The notes under the pieces were generated by a model. That model was not told where the DNA came from and did not search any database. It worked only from the letters and a program-made list of their open reading frames with translations. The position numbers and the translations under genes are program-made. Source: Porphyromonas cangingivalis (GTDB taxonomy: Bacteria; Bacteroidota; Bacteroidia; Bacteroidales; Porphyromonadaceae). From it: DNA of 64,000 bases. Positions 55,091 through 62,894 of this stretch are shown one piece after another (position 1 is the stretch's first letter; each line of letters begins with the position of its first letter). The DNA lies in assembly GCF_900638305.1 (NCBI RefSeq), contig NZ_LR134506.1:2170001-2234000 (forward strand), in the 5' to 3' direction.

Positions 55091-55188
55091 GTCTAACTCG
55101 ACGACAACGGTTGTCTAATTCAATTCATCAAGTTGTCTAATTCGATCTCAAAGGATGTCTAACTTGATTTGTCACTTTGCTAACCTCA
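55091..55188. repeat. 22-bp repeat array H (GTCTAA type, 4-5 units)
   Basis: GTCTAA recurs at 55091, 55113, 55135 and 55157, spaced exactly 22 bp, with a degenerate TGCTAA near 55178. The third unit and its flank form the imperfect palindrome ATCAAGTTGTCTAATTCGAT. The core differs from the other arrays, but the period is the same. It lies about 140-240 bp upstream of tRNA-Phe. Confidence 0.88.
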
Positions 55189-55278
55189 TCGGTCAAGGAC
55201 TCTTCTCTCTGTAAGGGAGACTACTATTCTCAAAAACACCAAATCCCAAATAAAAAGCAAGAAAAAACGCTCTGCCCC

Positions 55279-55308
55279 TTGTGGAATCAAAATAATGTAT
55301 TACCTTTG
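55279..55308 (+). promoter_or_regulatory. Promoter of tRNA-Phe
   Basis: TTG at 55279-55281, a 19-base spacer and TACCTTTG at 55301-55308 match the consensus. Bases 55301-55319 are identical to the tRNA-Lys promoter/leader. Confidence 0.85.
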
Positions 55309-55328
55309 CAGAGCAAAAGAAAAGCAAC

Positions 55329-55401
55329 GGTGCCATAGCTCAGTTGGTAGAGCAAAGGACTGAAAATCCTTGTGTCCCCGGTTCGATTCCTGGTGGCACC
55401 A
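55329..55401 (+). tRNA. tRNA-Phe (anticodon GAA)
   Basis: A 73-base cloverleaf. The acceptor stem pairs GGTGCCA with TGGCACC. The D-arm has AGCTCAGTTGGTAGAGC. The anticodon stem pairs AGGAC-like bases around the loop CTGAAAA (anticodon GAA). The T-arm has GGTTCGATTCC. The CCA tail is not encoded (A then CAG), unlike tRNA-Lys in this window. Confidence 0.95.
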
Positions 55402-55408
55402 CAGCAAA

Positions 55409-55448
55409 CAAAGTACCTGACCTCTTAATGAAGTCAGGTGCTTTCTTT
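55409..55448 (+). terminator. Terminator after tRNA-Phe
   Basis: An imperfect stem pairs AAAGTACCTGAC with GTCAGGTGCTTT and runs into CTTTATT, 8 bp after the tRNA. Confidence 0.75.
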
Positions 55449-55526
55449 ATTATTAACCTTATACAGTTTTTTCGGCTAAAGGGGGCGAAGATATCTGTAT
55501 TTGTAAACGTTTAGCCGTAAGATATT

Positions 55527-55703
55527 ATGTCAAGCAAGAAGGAATTCCGGATACAGAAAATGTTACCTATAGTCTTACCTACGGCAATTTTTCTGACTCT
55601 CTTTATCCTTTCTAAATATAAAGTCGCCGGTTTTGAGCAAATTGGGTACGCTATTGGCTATTATGGTTGGAAAGCCCTGCGGTTTGTCATGGGGGCATTT
55701 TAG
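55527..55703 (+). CDS. Small single-span membrane protein (58 aa)
   Basis: A 58-residue frame starts MSSKKEFRIQKML, contains one hydrophobic segment (PIVLPTAIFLTLFIL), and ends YAIGYYGWKALRFVMGAF. The basic start followed by a membrane span and reasonable codon use support coding. It lies just after tRNA-Phe in an AT-rich stretch. No family is recognised; it could be a small inner-membrane or toxin-like peptide. Confidence 0.45.
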   Translation: MSSKKEFRIQKMLPIVLPTAIFLTLFILSKYKVAGFEQIGYAIGYYGWKALRFVMGAF

Positions 55704-55853
55704 TGGATGAAAAACTTACAGTCTAAGCCCTCGGAATCCAGAGACTTCCTAAAGTAGTCAGGGAAATACATTGAGGGCAGATCTCAAATACTTTCCTGAG
55801 GGCCTCTATTTACGAAAAGAAAAAGAAACTGTAGCTCAAACAGACCACATGTT

Positions 55854-56327
55854 ATGATCCATAAGATCTCAGATTGGTTATCAAGGATATCGATGGCATC
55901 GTTTGTAATACTGATCCTCTTGGTCTGTATCTTATGGTGTGTTGTCTTCAATGTAGTAATAGTGGCCTCAGGGATTGATGTCGGGTACATTTCAGAGGCA
56001 CCCGATATCAATCAAGTCTTTGAGTATTTTTCAGGTATTGTGATCATCCCCATGCTGGAATCTCTGCTTTTTCAGAAATTGCCATATTGGGGGCTGACGA
56101 AGAGCTCATATTTGAGGAGAAATATGTGGATCGTCTACATCATCTCTGCTTCCCTCTTTGCGCTATCTCACATCTATTCGATAGCCTACATCATCTACAC
56201 TTTCATCATCGGCTTAATCCTGATTTACTCCTACCACATTCGAATAAACAAACACCCTTTTTGGACAATCACCTTGATCCACTCACTCTTCAACATCTCC
56301 TTCGCTATCTATAAGGCTCTTGGCTGA
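55854..56327 (+). CDS. CPBP-family intramembrane protein with degenerate first motif
   Basis: A 157-residue polytopic membrane protein with about five hydrophobic segments. It resembles the CPBP (Abi/Rce1-like) intramembrane protease family through FALSHIYS (His106) and HSLFNISF (His143, Asn147). The first motif, usually EExxxR, reads ESLLFQ (Glu69, Ser70, Gln74), so catalytic competence is doubtful, although the first Glu is kept. Members act in prenyl-protein processing, bacteriocin immunity or abortive infection. It is AT-rich and sits between tRNA-Phe and the nuclease-STAND gene. Confidence 0.6.
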   Translation: MIHKISDWLSRISMASFVILILLVCILWCVVFNVVIVASGIDVGYISEAPDINQVFEYFSGIVIIPMLESLLFQKLPYWGLTKSSYLRRNMWIVYIISASLFALSHIYSIAYIIYTFIIGLILIYSYHIRINKHPFWTITLIHSLFNISFAIYKALG

Positions 56328-56339
56328 TAAGGCTCTCTA

Positions 56340-56376
56340 CAAAACAACGAGATATAATCCTTGTTGTTTTGTTTTT
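56340..56376 (+). terminator. Terminator after the CPBP-like gene
   Basis: CAAAACAAC pairs with GTTGTTTTG and runs into TTTTTG. Confidence 0.75.
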
Positions 56377-56523
56377 GACGCTATAGATAATACACAAAAA
56401 TATTAGGTGATTGGGTTGTGTAAATATTACTGAATTAAGTGTTTTTGCAAATTATGTTATCTTTAAATTAGTGTTTAGAGATACTGTTCGTAGAATAATA
56501 CCCCCTTGATCTTTTTGTAGAGT

Positions 56524-58785
56524 ATGACTAATTATGATTTCCAAATTTTACAATATAATGAGCTTGAACTTTTGACACGTGATCTATTTCAAGCTGAGTT
56601 TAATGTCTACATAGAAAGCTTTAGGGATGGACGTGATTTAGGGATAGATTTGCGTTTTGGTTCAACGGGAGACGACAAGACAGTCGTCCAAGTCAAGAGA
56701 TATAAAGAGTGGAAAGATCTCAAGCAAAACCTGAAGCAAGAGGTTGAGAAGGTTCAGAGGCTTGCACCTCGTCGATATATGATATCCACATCTGTAGCTC
56801 TTTCCCCGGAGAATAAGGCTGAAATTATGCAGATGTTCTCACCCTATATCATTGATGCCGGTGATATCTATGGGCGAGATGACTTGAATAATCTTATAGG
56901 TAAACATAACAGTATAGAGCGTAAGTACTATAAGCTTTGGTTAGCGAGTGTCGATATATTACAAGCAATTGCGAATAGGGGCGTTGTCAATCGCTCAAAG
57001 TTCGAATTGGATCAGATTAGAGAGGAAATTGGGCTATATGTGCAAAATGATAGCTTTAGAGTGGCAGACGATATTCTAAAAGAACAGCGTTATGTGATCA
57101 TTTCCGGTATTCCCGGTATTGGGAAAACGACATTGGCCAGAATGCTTTCTTATCATTTATTGGCTCAAGGATACGAAGAGTTTGTTTATGTTGCGGGAGA
57201 TTTGGATGATGCCACAACTCTTTTTCAAGAGGGAAGAAAGCAAGTTTTCTTTTTCGATGATTTTCTGGGAGCGAATGTTTTTGAGCCGTCCGGAAAGGGG
57301 TTTGACAAGAGATTGATTGCCTTTATTGATGCAATTAGAAGAGCAAAGGATAAAGTACTTATCTTGACTACTCGAGAGTATATCCTATCTGAAGCTAAAA
57401 GTAAATACGAGGTCTTTAAAATACGAGACATAGACATTGCAAAGTGTACGGTTGATCTTTCCTCGTACTCGAGATATGTCAGGGCGAATATCCTCTATAA
57501 TCATTTGGCTGAAGCTAATTTGCCAAATGATTATATTGAACAATTGTTAGCTAATAAGCAATATCGAAACCTAATTGACCATCCCAATTATAATCCTCGT
57601 ATTATAGAGGCATATATAGATAATGGGGCATGGAAAAAATACCCTGCTGACCAATTTGTGACTAATTTTAAGCTCTTCTTTGATAAACCAATGATGGTCT
57701 GGGAGTATGCATTTACGGATCTTGATGTTAAAGCACGCTATGCGTTAATTGTACTAACGTCGATGGGAGATAAGGTGTTTCTAAAAGACTGGAAGAGCGC
57801 ATTTTCTCATTTCTGTAAAGAAACATATTCTGATTTGGAACTAAAATGTGGTGATCATGAGTGGAGTAGAGTTTTAAGGATATTGGAAGATTGCTTTATT
57901 AGAACAAAAATGTATGATGGAGATATTATAGTTTCTCATTTTAATCCATCTGTACGTGATTTTATAGTTGCTTATCTGAACGACTTCAGAGAAATTCAGA
58001 GACTGTTGATCAAGTCCACACTCTACATGGAGCAGCTTTACACGATATTTAAGGTGTCTGATAAACCAAGTATATACAATTGTTTTTATGTTAATATAGA
58101 AAAGGATTTATGGGATAGTGTGATAGAGAGTTTTGAAAAAGTAGTGATAAATTCATCGTTATCTTGTGAGCTCTCTGTTTTTGGAGGACGAGTATACCGT
58201 AATCAGCATTGCAACAAAATATGGTTTTATTTGAACTTCTCATCTCATTACCGACGGTTACTTGAAGTAAATAAAGGCCTTTTTGAGAAGCACTTTGAAC
58301 TCAAAGATGTTTTTGATAAAAAAATATCATTTTCTCATAGAACGACCTTTGTGGCAATGCTGGACTGGCAAATACTCTCTGTTGATTTGAATAAAGTTGT
58401 AGATCGTCTTATAGAAGAGATTGCATCTACTGAAGATTGCCGAGACTTATTGGAGATGCTTACAGAATTAGGGCTTAATGAAAGACTCAAGGATCAGGAG
58501 TTATTGGCTTCCATAGAGACAATTATATCTTGTGAAATAGATAGTATTTCAAAGACTGAAGAAATTGATGAGGTATCTTCTCTTCTTGATGATATAGATA
58601 AATTCCTGCCACTGGATAATTTTAACTGTAATTTTCTTGAGTGGTTAGGAGAAGTTCAGGAGGCTCTTAAAGAATATGAGGGGGATTACGAAGATGATGG
58701 GTATGATCGAGAGTTTACCAGATATGATGGAGGTAATGATGATATAAGTATCAATGAAATGATGAGCAGTCTTAGGGTTAAGTAA
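56524..58785 (+). CDS. Mrr-like nuclease fused to a STAND (nSTAND3-type) NTPase, probable antiphage protein
   Basis: Residues 1-140 are a restriction-endonuclease-like domain: DGRDLGIDLRF (Asp38, Asp42) followed by VVQVKRYKEW (Gln56, Lys58), the Mrr-type D...QxK active site. Residues about 165-480 are a STAND NTPase: Walker A GIPGIGKTTLAR (195-206), Walker B VFFFDDFLG (241-249), ILTTREY (280-286), and HFNPSVRDF (472-480), an arrangement typical of nSTAND3. Residues 480-753 are helical with no known domain and could sense a trigger. The gene is AT-rich and apparently standalone. By analogy with Avs proteins, it may cut DNA once a phage component is sensed; that role is inferred. Confidence 0.8.
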   Translation: MTNYDFQILQYNELELLTRDLFQAEFNVYIESFRDGRDLGIDLRFGSTGDDKTVVQVKRYKEWKDLKQNLKQEVEKVQRLAPRRYMISTSVALSPENKAEIMQMFSPYIIDAGDIYGRDDLNNLIGKHNSIERKYYKLWLASVDILQAIANRGVVNRSKFELDQIREEIGLYVQNDSFRVADDILKEQRYVIISGIPGIGKTTLARMLSYHLLAQGYEEFVYVAGDLDDATTLFQEGRKQVFFFDDFLGANVFEPSGKGFDKRLIAFIDAIRRAKDKVLILTTREYILSEAKSKYEVFKIRDIDIAKCTVDLSSYSRYVRANILYNHLAEANLPNDYIEQLLANKQYRNLIDHPNYNPRIIEAYIDNGAWKKYPADQFVTNFKLFFDKPMMVWEYAFTDLDVKARYALIVLTSMGDKVFLKDWKSAFSHFCKETYSDLELKCGDHEWSRVLRILEDCFIRTKMYDGDIIVSHFNPSVRDFIVAYLNDFREIQRLLIKSTLYMEQLYTIFKVSDKPSIYNCFYVNIEKDLWDSVIESFEKVVINSSLSCELSVFGGRVYRNQHCNKIWFYLNFSSHYRRLLEVNKGLFEKHFELKDVFDKKISFSHRTTFVAMLDWQILSVDLNKVVDRLIEEIASTEDCRDLLEMLTELGLNERLKDQELLASIETIISCEIDSISKTEEIDEVSSLLDDIDKFLPLDNFNCNFLEWLGEVQEALKEYEGDYEDDGYDREFTRYDGGNDDISINEMMSSLRVK

Positions 58786-58884
58786 TCTTTGGGTCATTTA
58801 CGTGTTGTGTTTTATATCCTATATCTTGGGATAATTGATCTTTTCTAATTATTTCTTGGCTAAGAGCTTAAAATTGGATTAACA

Positions 58885-58910
58885 TTCGACTGTAATCGAC
58901 GATAATCGAC
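58885..58910. repeat. Three 10-bp-spaced ATCGAC repeats
   Basis: TTCGAC, ATCGAC and ATCGAC start at 58885, 58895 and 58905, exactly 10 bp apart, ending 22 bp before the TATCTTTG at 58932. Helical phasing next to a promoter suggests a regulator-binding site. Confidence 0.5.
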
Positions 58911-58931
58911 TGGTGCGGTATTGGGGTGTAT

Positions 58932-58939
58932 TATCTTTG
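58932..58939 (+). promoter_or_regulatory. -7 element of a promoter with no downstream coding gene
   Basis: TATCTTTG matches the consensus. The -33 position (58909-58912) is ACTG and overlaps the last of the phased repeats. No plus-strand gene follows, only a terminator at 59007. Confidence 0.55.
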
Positions 58940-58945
58940 TGTTCG

Positions 58946-59043
58946 CTTTGATGTAGCGACATCGGAGAGGATCCTCATGTAATTGATTGTGCTCAGGTGA
59001 TAGGTAAAAAGCCATCACGCATCATGCGTGATGGCTTTTATTT
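58946..59043 (+). ncRNA. Candidate small RNA (about 100 nt)
   Basis: A promoter-like TATCTTTG is followed about 75 bp later by a strong intrinsic terminator, with no reading frame between (the only ATGs are followed directly by stops). The predicted transcript folds locally. GATGT-AGCG-ACATC forms a hairpin at 58950-58963, GAGGATCCTC is self-complementary, and the terminator stem closes the 3' end. It matches no RNA family I recognise. The terminator may instead only serve the minus-strand peptidase gene. Confidence 0.4.
59007..59043. terminator. Bidirectional terminator
   Basis: A perfect 15-bp stem (AAAAGCCATCACGCA with its complement) closes a 3-base loop and has a T-run on each strand. 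It ends the minus-strand peptidase operon and the candidate plus-strand RNA. Confidence 0.9.
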
Positions 59044-59060
59044 ATGAGAGGATGATGTGT

Positions 59061-61112
59061 TTATTGTTTTGAGAGAGCCTCTGTCACGCCTTCGATGATC
59101 GGTGTGGTAGAGATTGGTGTTCCGACAGCATTTTGCATCCATTGGTTGGGAATGATCCTACCGATGGTGAACATTCGCTCAACTTCGGTTGCTAGTGGAC
59201 GGCCTTCCATATAGCGTTGGATCTGATAGCTGATCAAGTGCCCGATGGCGTAGTTGGGCAGATAGATGGGGTATACCAGCATGTGCGAATAGATGGCGAG
59301 GAGCGTTTCGTCCTTGCCACCGAGGATGCCTGCGTAGTACTTGTTCCACACTGATTTTGCGATGTCGAGGACCGCGTCACGAAGTTCGCCTGCTGTCGCA
59401 TCCGGATGTGCGTAAAGCCATTGCCATACTTGTATATCTACGAGTGACACGCCCATGATCTCGTAACAGCTCCAGAAGACATCAAGGCTGACGGCATCGA
59501 GGTTGTCTGTACTCTGATAGCCAAGGAGTTGGAGGTCACGGGCTTGGAAGAGGAAGGCGAGGGCTTCGGTAAAGCCTGTGTTGGGTACGCCACTGAGCAT
59601 GTAGTGGTCGACATCGTTCATAGAGAGTGTTTGTTCGACATTGTGCCCAAACTCGTGTATGGCGATGTTGTAACCCTTGTAGTCCATCCCCTTGTCAGAG
59701 ATACGTGTGCGCAGACGAGCGACATCTCCTCTCATCTGTGATCCCATGGCATGACCTGCACCACGAGACGGATCTACCTCGATGAGGGAGGCGATCTGTC
59801 GGGCACGTTCGGGTGTCCAGCCGAGTTTGATGAGGATATAGGGCAGATCGTCTTTGAGGGCTTGTGGTGTGGGGTACTTCCTTGCTGTTTCGGCAGAGAG
59901 CTTCACTTCATTTACAGAACTACGAGCCTTGAAGCCGTCGTACCAGATGTCGAATGGCTCAAGTGATCGGCCAAGTTTCCTTGAAATATGTGCAGCAACA
60001 TCCTTGACGACAGGATGGGTGAGGAGGGTGTCAAAGAGTTTCACTACATCATCGAGCATCATCTCCATCTCCAAGTCTATGGCTCGTTCGATCTGTGTAG
60101 GATAGTGTGGTGAATAAGCATCGAGACGGCGTGCGATCTTGAACAACTCCAAGAGGTGAGCGTAGCGTACATCGGGCTCTCTTGTGGCGTCCGTAAGAAC
60201 TTCGTCCCCCTTATAAACCTTGTTGGTATAAGGATCCCAAGTGACTTCGTTATTATTGATGACGATTTGTGGGATGCTTTGGTCGATGATGTGCTTCATG
60301 ACCTCGTAGATCATGCGTTGTTTGGTGAGTCCTTGTTGGCTGTCCGAGTAGTTGGACTTGAGTTCGTCTCTCAAACCCCAGTGAGAGATGAGGTGCATAT
60401 CTTCGGGAAAGAAGCGGTTGCCCTTCTCATCGACGAGATTGCCCATCATGATGTTGTAGTCAGCAATATAGGTGTCATTGGCAGTCAGTGAGGTGGACAT
60501 GGCTTGGCGCAGGTCCGCAGGGACTCTCGATATGAAACGGTCACCCATACGTGCATAAGCCCATTCTTGGCGTGACCAACTGTCACCTTTGGCTGTCTTC
60601 TCCGCAAGAGTATAGTGTGGGAAGTTGAGCGCAGTGATGAAGGCTATCTTGTTTGCGAAAAGATCCTCGTCGAGGTGGGCTTTCACATCATAAGCTCCGA
60701 AGAGCATATCCACTTCTGTCAAGGCCGGACCGGTGACATGGAGTGGCATCTTGAGACGCGAGTCGATCTTATGGAAGTGGCCGTTGAGGGTCTCGAAGTT
60801 GCGTTCGAGAGTCTCGTAAAGTGTGCCGAGGGCTGAAGGATCGTCGACAAACCTATCGAGACAGAACTTCTCGAAGTCCTCTGCCGAACCATCCTTCTCG
60901 ATCCAAAGGTGTGCGACTTGTTTCACCCCTCGTTCGATACGGAATGTTTGGGCTTCGCCAAACTTCTCTTTGAGTGCACTTATGGTGCCGGAGACTTGGG
61001 CGTCTGAGATGAAGCGTTCGGGTGTCATATCAGCCTTTTGTTTGGAGGGCGCCGTACAAGCTGATAAAAGCAGACTTGTGACGGTGACAAGGAGTAAGTA
61101 AACTCTTCTCAT
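59061..61112 (-). CDS. Zinc metallopeptidase lipoprotein (HEXXH gluzincin)
   Basis: A 683-residue protein with a lipoprotein signal (MRRVYLLLVTVTSLLLSAC). The zinc site is HEFGH (about residues 485-489) with a likely third ligand in GFTEALAF about 26 residues later, as in gluzincins such as the M3 group. The rest is helical (for example IERAIDLEMEMMLDDVVKLFDTLL). I cannot name the exact family or substrate. It is the last gene of aroK-glucosaminidase-peptidase (24 bp gap), in the periplasm or on the outer membrane. Peptide degradation for nutrition is inferred. Confidence 0.75.
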   Translation of the reverse strand: MRRVYLLLVTVTSLLLSACTAPSKQKADMTPERFISDAQVSGTISALKEKFGEAQTFRIERGVKQVAHLWIEKDGSAEDFEKFCLDRFVDDPSALGTLYETLERNFETLNGHFHKIDSRLKMPLHVTGPALTEVDMLFGAYDVKAHLDEDLFANKIAFITALNFPHYTLAEKTAKGDSWSRQEWAYARMGDRFISRVPADLRQAMSTSLTANDTYIADYNIMMGNLVDEKGNRFFPEDMHLISHWGLRDELKSNYSDSQQGLTKQRMIYEVMKHIIDQSIPQIVINNNEVTWDPYTNKVYKGDEVLTDATREPDVRYAHLLELFKIARRLDAYSPHYPTQIERAIDLEMEMMLDDVVKLFDTLLTHPVVKDVAAHISRKLGRSLEPFDIWYDGFKARSSVNEVKLSAETARKYPTPQALKDDLPYILIKLGWTPERARQIASLIEVDPSRGAGHAMGSQMRGDVARLRTRISDKGMDYKGYNIAIHEFGHNVEQTLSMNDVDHYMLSGVPNTGFTEALAFLFQARDLQLLGYQSTDNLDAVSLDVFWSCYEIMGVSLVDIQVWQWLYAHPDATAGELRDAVLDIAKSVWNKYYAGILGGKDETLLAIYSHMLVYPIYLPNYAIGHLISYQIQRYMEGRPLATEVERMFTIGRIIPNQWMQNAVGTPISTTPIIEGVTEALSKQ

Positions 61113-61136
61113 AGCAATACGTATTAAGGATTAGGG

Positions 61137-62132
61137 TCATCGTAGAAGGAGGACATCACCTTCGTTGGGGACATACTCTTCGGACAACCTATTGAGGGCA
61201 TATAGAGCCGAAATCTTGATGCCATACGTCTGTGCGATCTGGTGGATCGACTCACCGACCTTCACGACGTGCTCGTAATGTGGAGGGACGGCCTTGGATC
61301 GTTTCGGTTGCAGATACACGATGTCGCCCGGAGTGAGAGGATAGCCTTCAGGGAAGTCGTTGTGCTTTGCCAGCTTACGTTCGCTCATCTCCATCTCACG
61401 AGCGATGTCTGCCAGTGTCTCTCCTTGCTGAACGATGGTGTACAATAGCTCGTTGCCGATGTATGCAGGGCGCTCTCCATGTACACCTCTCTTCTCCTTC
61501 TTTGGCTGTTGTTTTTTGGGTTGGGGCGCAACAGACTTTGATGGAGCATCGTAAGTGTACAGACGCTTGGGATTCTCTTTGTCTATGAGGTAGAGGCGGT
61601 TGTCCTCAATGAGCTTGATCAGCGCATTGGCATAGCCTTTGTTGGTGGCATAACCGCACTCTTGAAGACCTCTTGCCCAGCCCTTGTAGTCTGTGATTTT
61701 TAACTTGAAAAGGCGTTGATATCTCTTTTGCTTGAGGAAGTAACTGTGATCCAAGAACGACTCTTCGACGGTGTCATAGGCACGGAAGCATTCGTTCGGC
61801 AGATCATCGTTGTGGTAAGAGCGACCGCCGGTCCAGCTGCGGTGACATTTGATGCCGAAGTGGTTGTTGGCCTCTTTTGCCAATTTACTCTTGCCCGCAC
61901 CGCTTTCGAGTATGCCTTGGGCGAGCTTGATGCTGGCTGGTATGCCATGTTTCCTTTGTTGATCTAAGGCAAGGGGAGCATATCGGTTGATGTAATCGTT
62001 GTATGGAGTGTAGGCGCGTGCTGCAGGGATGGGGCGTGGTGCTGCTGTGCGGGTGGATGAGCAGGAACTCGTGCCAAGAAGCACAACCAAAGATAGGAAG
62101 CCACAAAGTGTCAGGCTATAAATAGATTTCAT
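61137..62132 (-). CDS. Glucosaminidase with two LysM domains (peptidoglycan hydrolase)
   Basis: A 331-residue lipoprotein-type signal (SLVVLLGTSSCSS) precedes a FlgJ/Acm-like glucosaminidase domain (about 45-190: IPASIKLAQGILESGAGKSKLAKEANNHFGIKCH, with the catalytic Glu in ILESGAG). A Lys/Pro linker and two LysM repeats follow (about 229-275, LYTIVQQGETLADIAREM; and 287-331, HVVKVGESIHQIAQTYG). It cleaves peptidoglycan glycan strands in remodelling or daughter-cell separation. It lies 4 bp after aroK. Confidence 0.9.
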   Translation of the reverse strand: MKSIYSLTLCGFLSLVVLLGTSSCSSTRTAAPRPIPAARAYTPYNDYINRYAPLALDQQRKHGIPASIKLAQGILESGAGKSKLAKEANNHFGIKCHRSWTGGRSYHNDDLPNECFRAYDTVEESFLDHSYFLKQKRYQRLFKLKITDYKGWARGLQECGYATNKGYANALIKLIEDNRLYLIDKENPKRLYTYDAPSKSVAPQPKKQQPKKEKRGVHGERPAYIGNELLYTIVQQGETLADIAREMEMSERKLAKHNDFPEGYPLTPGDIVYLQPKRSKAVPPHYEHVVKVGESIHQIAQTYGIKISALYALNRLSEEYVPNEGDVLLLR

Positions 62133-62136
62133 ATAC

Positions 62137-62688
62137 TTATGATTTAGGAGTGTTCAGTACTGATAGTATGTGTTCGGCCATGCGCTTCTCATCCTCGACG
62201 GTCATCATCCCCGAGACATCGACAGTATGATGGGCTTGTGTATAGTAAAGCTCTCTCTTGGGTAAGGTCTCTTCGACATACCTCCGTATGCCTTCCTTGT
62301 CCAAGTGTGCGACCAAGGGTCTGTCTGCTTTGCAGATCTCGAGACGGTCGGTGAGACTGTCCATGTTGCTGTAAAGGTATACGACTGTGCCACGTGACTT
62401 CATGATGTCGATGTTATTGTCGGTACAAGGCATCCCTCCTCCTGTTGCAATGATGAGGTCTTTGTATTGAGACAATTCTATGAGGATGACGGTCTCACGC
62501 TTCCTAAACTTATCTATACCACAGCAGGCAAACATATCTGTGATGCTGCTGTGGTATTTCTTTTCGATGTATGCATCGGTGTCGACAAATGTCCTCCCCG
62601 TCATTTCGGCAAGATGACGCCCGATGGTCGTCTTGCCTACTCCTGAGAAACCGATGAGAAAAATTGGCCTCGGGTCTTCTGGTGTCAT
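62137..62688 (-). CDS. aroK: Shikimate kinase
   Basis: A 183-residue P-loop kinase of aromatic amino-acid synthesis. Walker A is GFSGVGKTTIG. FVDTDAYIEKKYHSSITDMF holds the shikimate-binding Asp. KFRKRE and ATGGGMP are further family motifs, and DRPL follows in the lid. It is the first gene of the operon with the glucosaminidase and peptidase genes, which is functionally unrelated. Confidence 0.93.
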   Translation of the reverse strand: MTPEDPRPIFLIGFSGVGKTTIGRHLAEMTGRTFVDTDAYIEKKYHSSITDMFACCGIDKFRKRETVILIELSQYKDLIIATGGGMPCTDNNIDIMKSRGTVVYLYSNMDSLTDRLEICKADRPLVAHLDKEGIRRYVEETLPKRELYYTQAHHTVDVSGMMTVEDEKRMAEHILSVLNTPKS

Positions 62689-62727
62689 ATTTATTTACTC
62701 CTTACTGACTTGGTTCTGAATACAAAC

Positions 62728-62765
62728 GAGGGCTGTTCCTGAAGAAAACCTCCGAAACAGCCCTC
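62728..62765 (-). terminator. Hairpin after the M23 peptidase gene
   Basis: GAGGGCTGTT pairs with AACAGCCCTC around an 18-base loop. The T-run on the minus strand is short, so termination is likely but not certain. Confidence 0.55.
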
Positions 62766-62894
62766 ATTTGGCGTACTTTAGATGGGTACACACGTAACAA
62801 ATCTCACACTCCAAACAAATACTGTCAAGACCCCGCTGATCTCTCAAGATTTGTCACGCTATTACTCAGTGTGGATTATTCCTTTTGTTTTTTG

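Larger units (their letters stand above)
55000..55328. other. Intergenic region upstream of tRNA-Phe with repeat array H
   Basis: I see no gene here. The stretch contains repeat array H (55091-55188) and the tRNA-Phe promoter (55279-55308). Confidence 0.6.

Noticed and set aside
2741-55188. CRISPR array interpretation of the 22-bp repeats
   Set aside because: Units are contiguous 22-mers with no unique spacers, units drift gradually, and no cas genes occur in the window.
55329-59043. Integrative element at tRNA-Phe
   Set aside because: No integrase gene and no repeated copy of the tRNA 3' end was found at the far side of the AT-rich stretch, so only a loose island is suggested.
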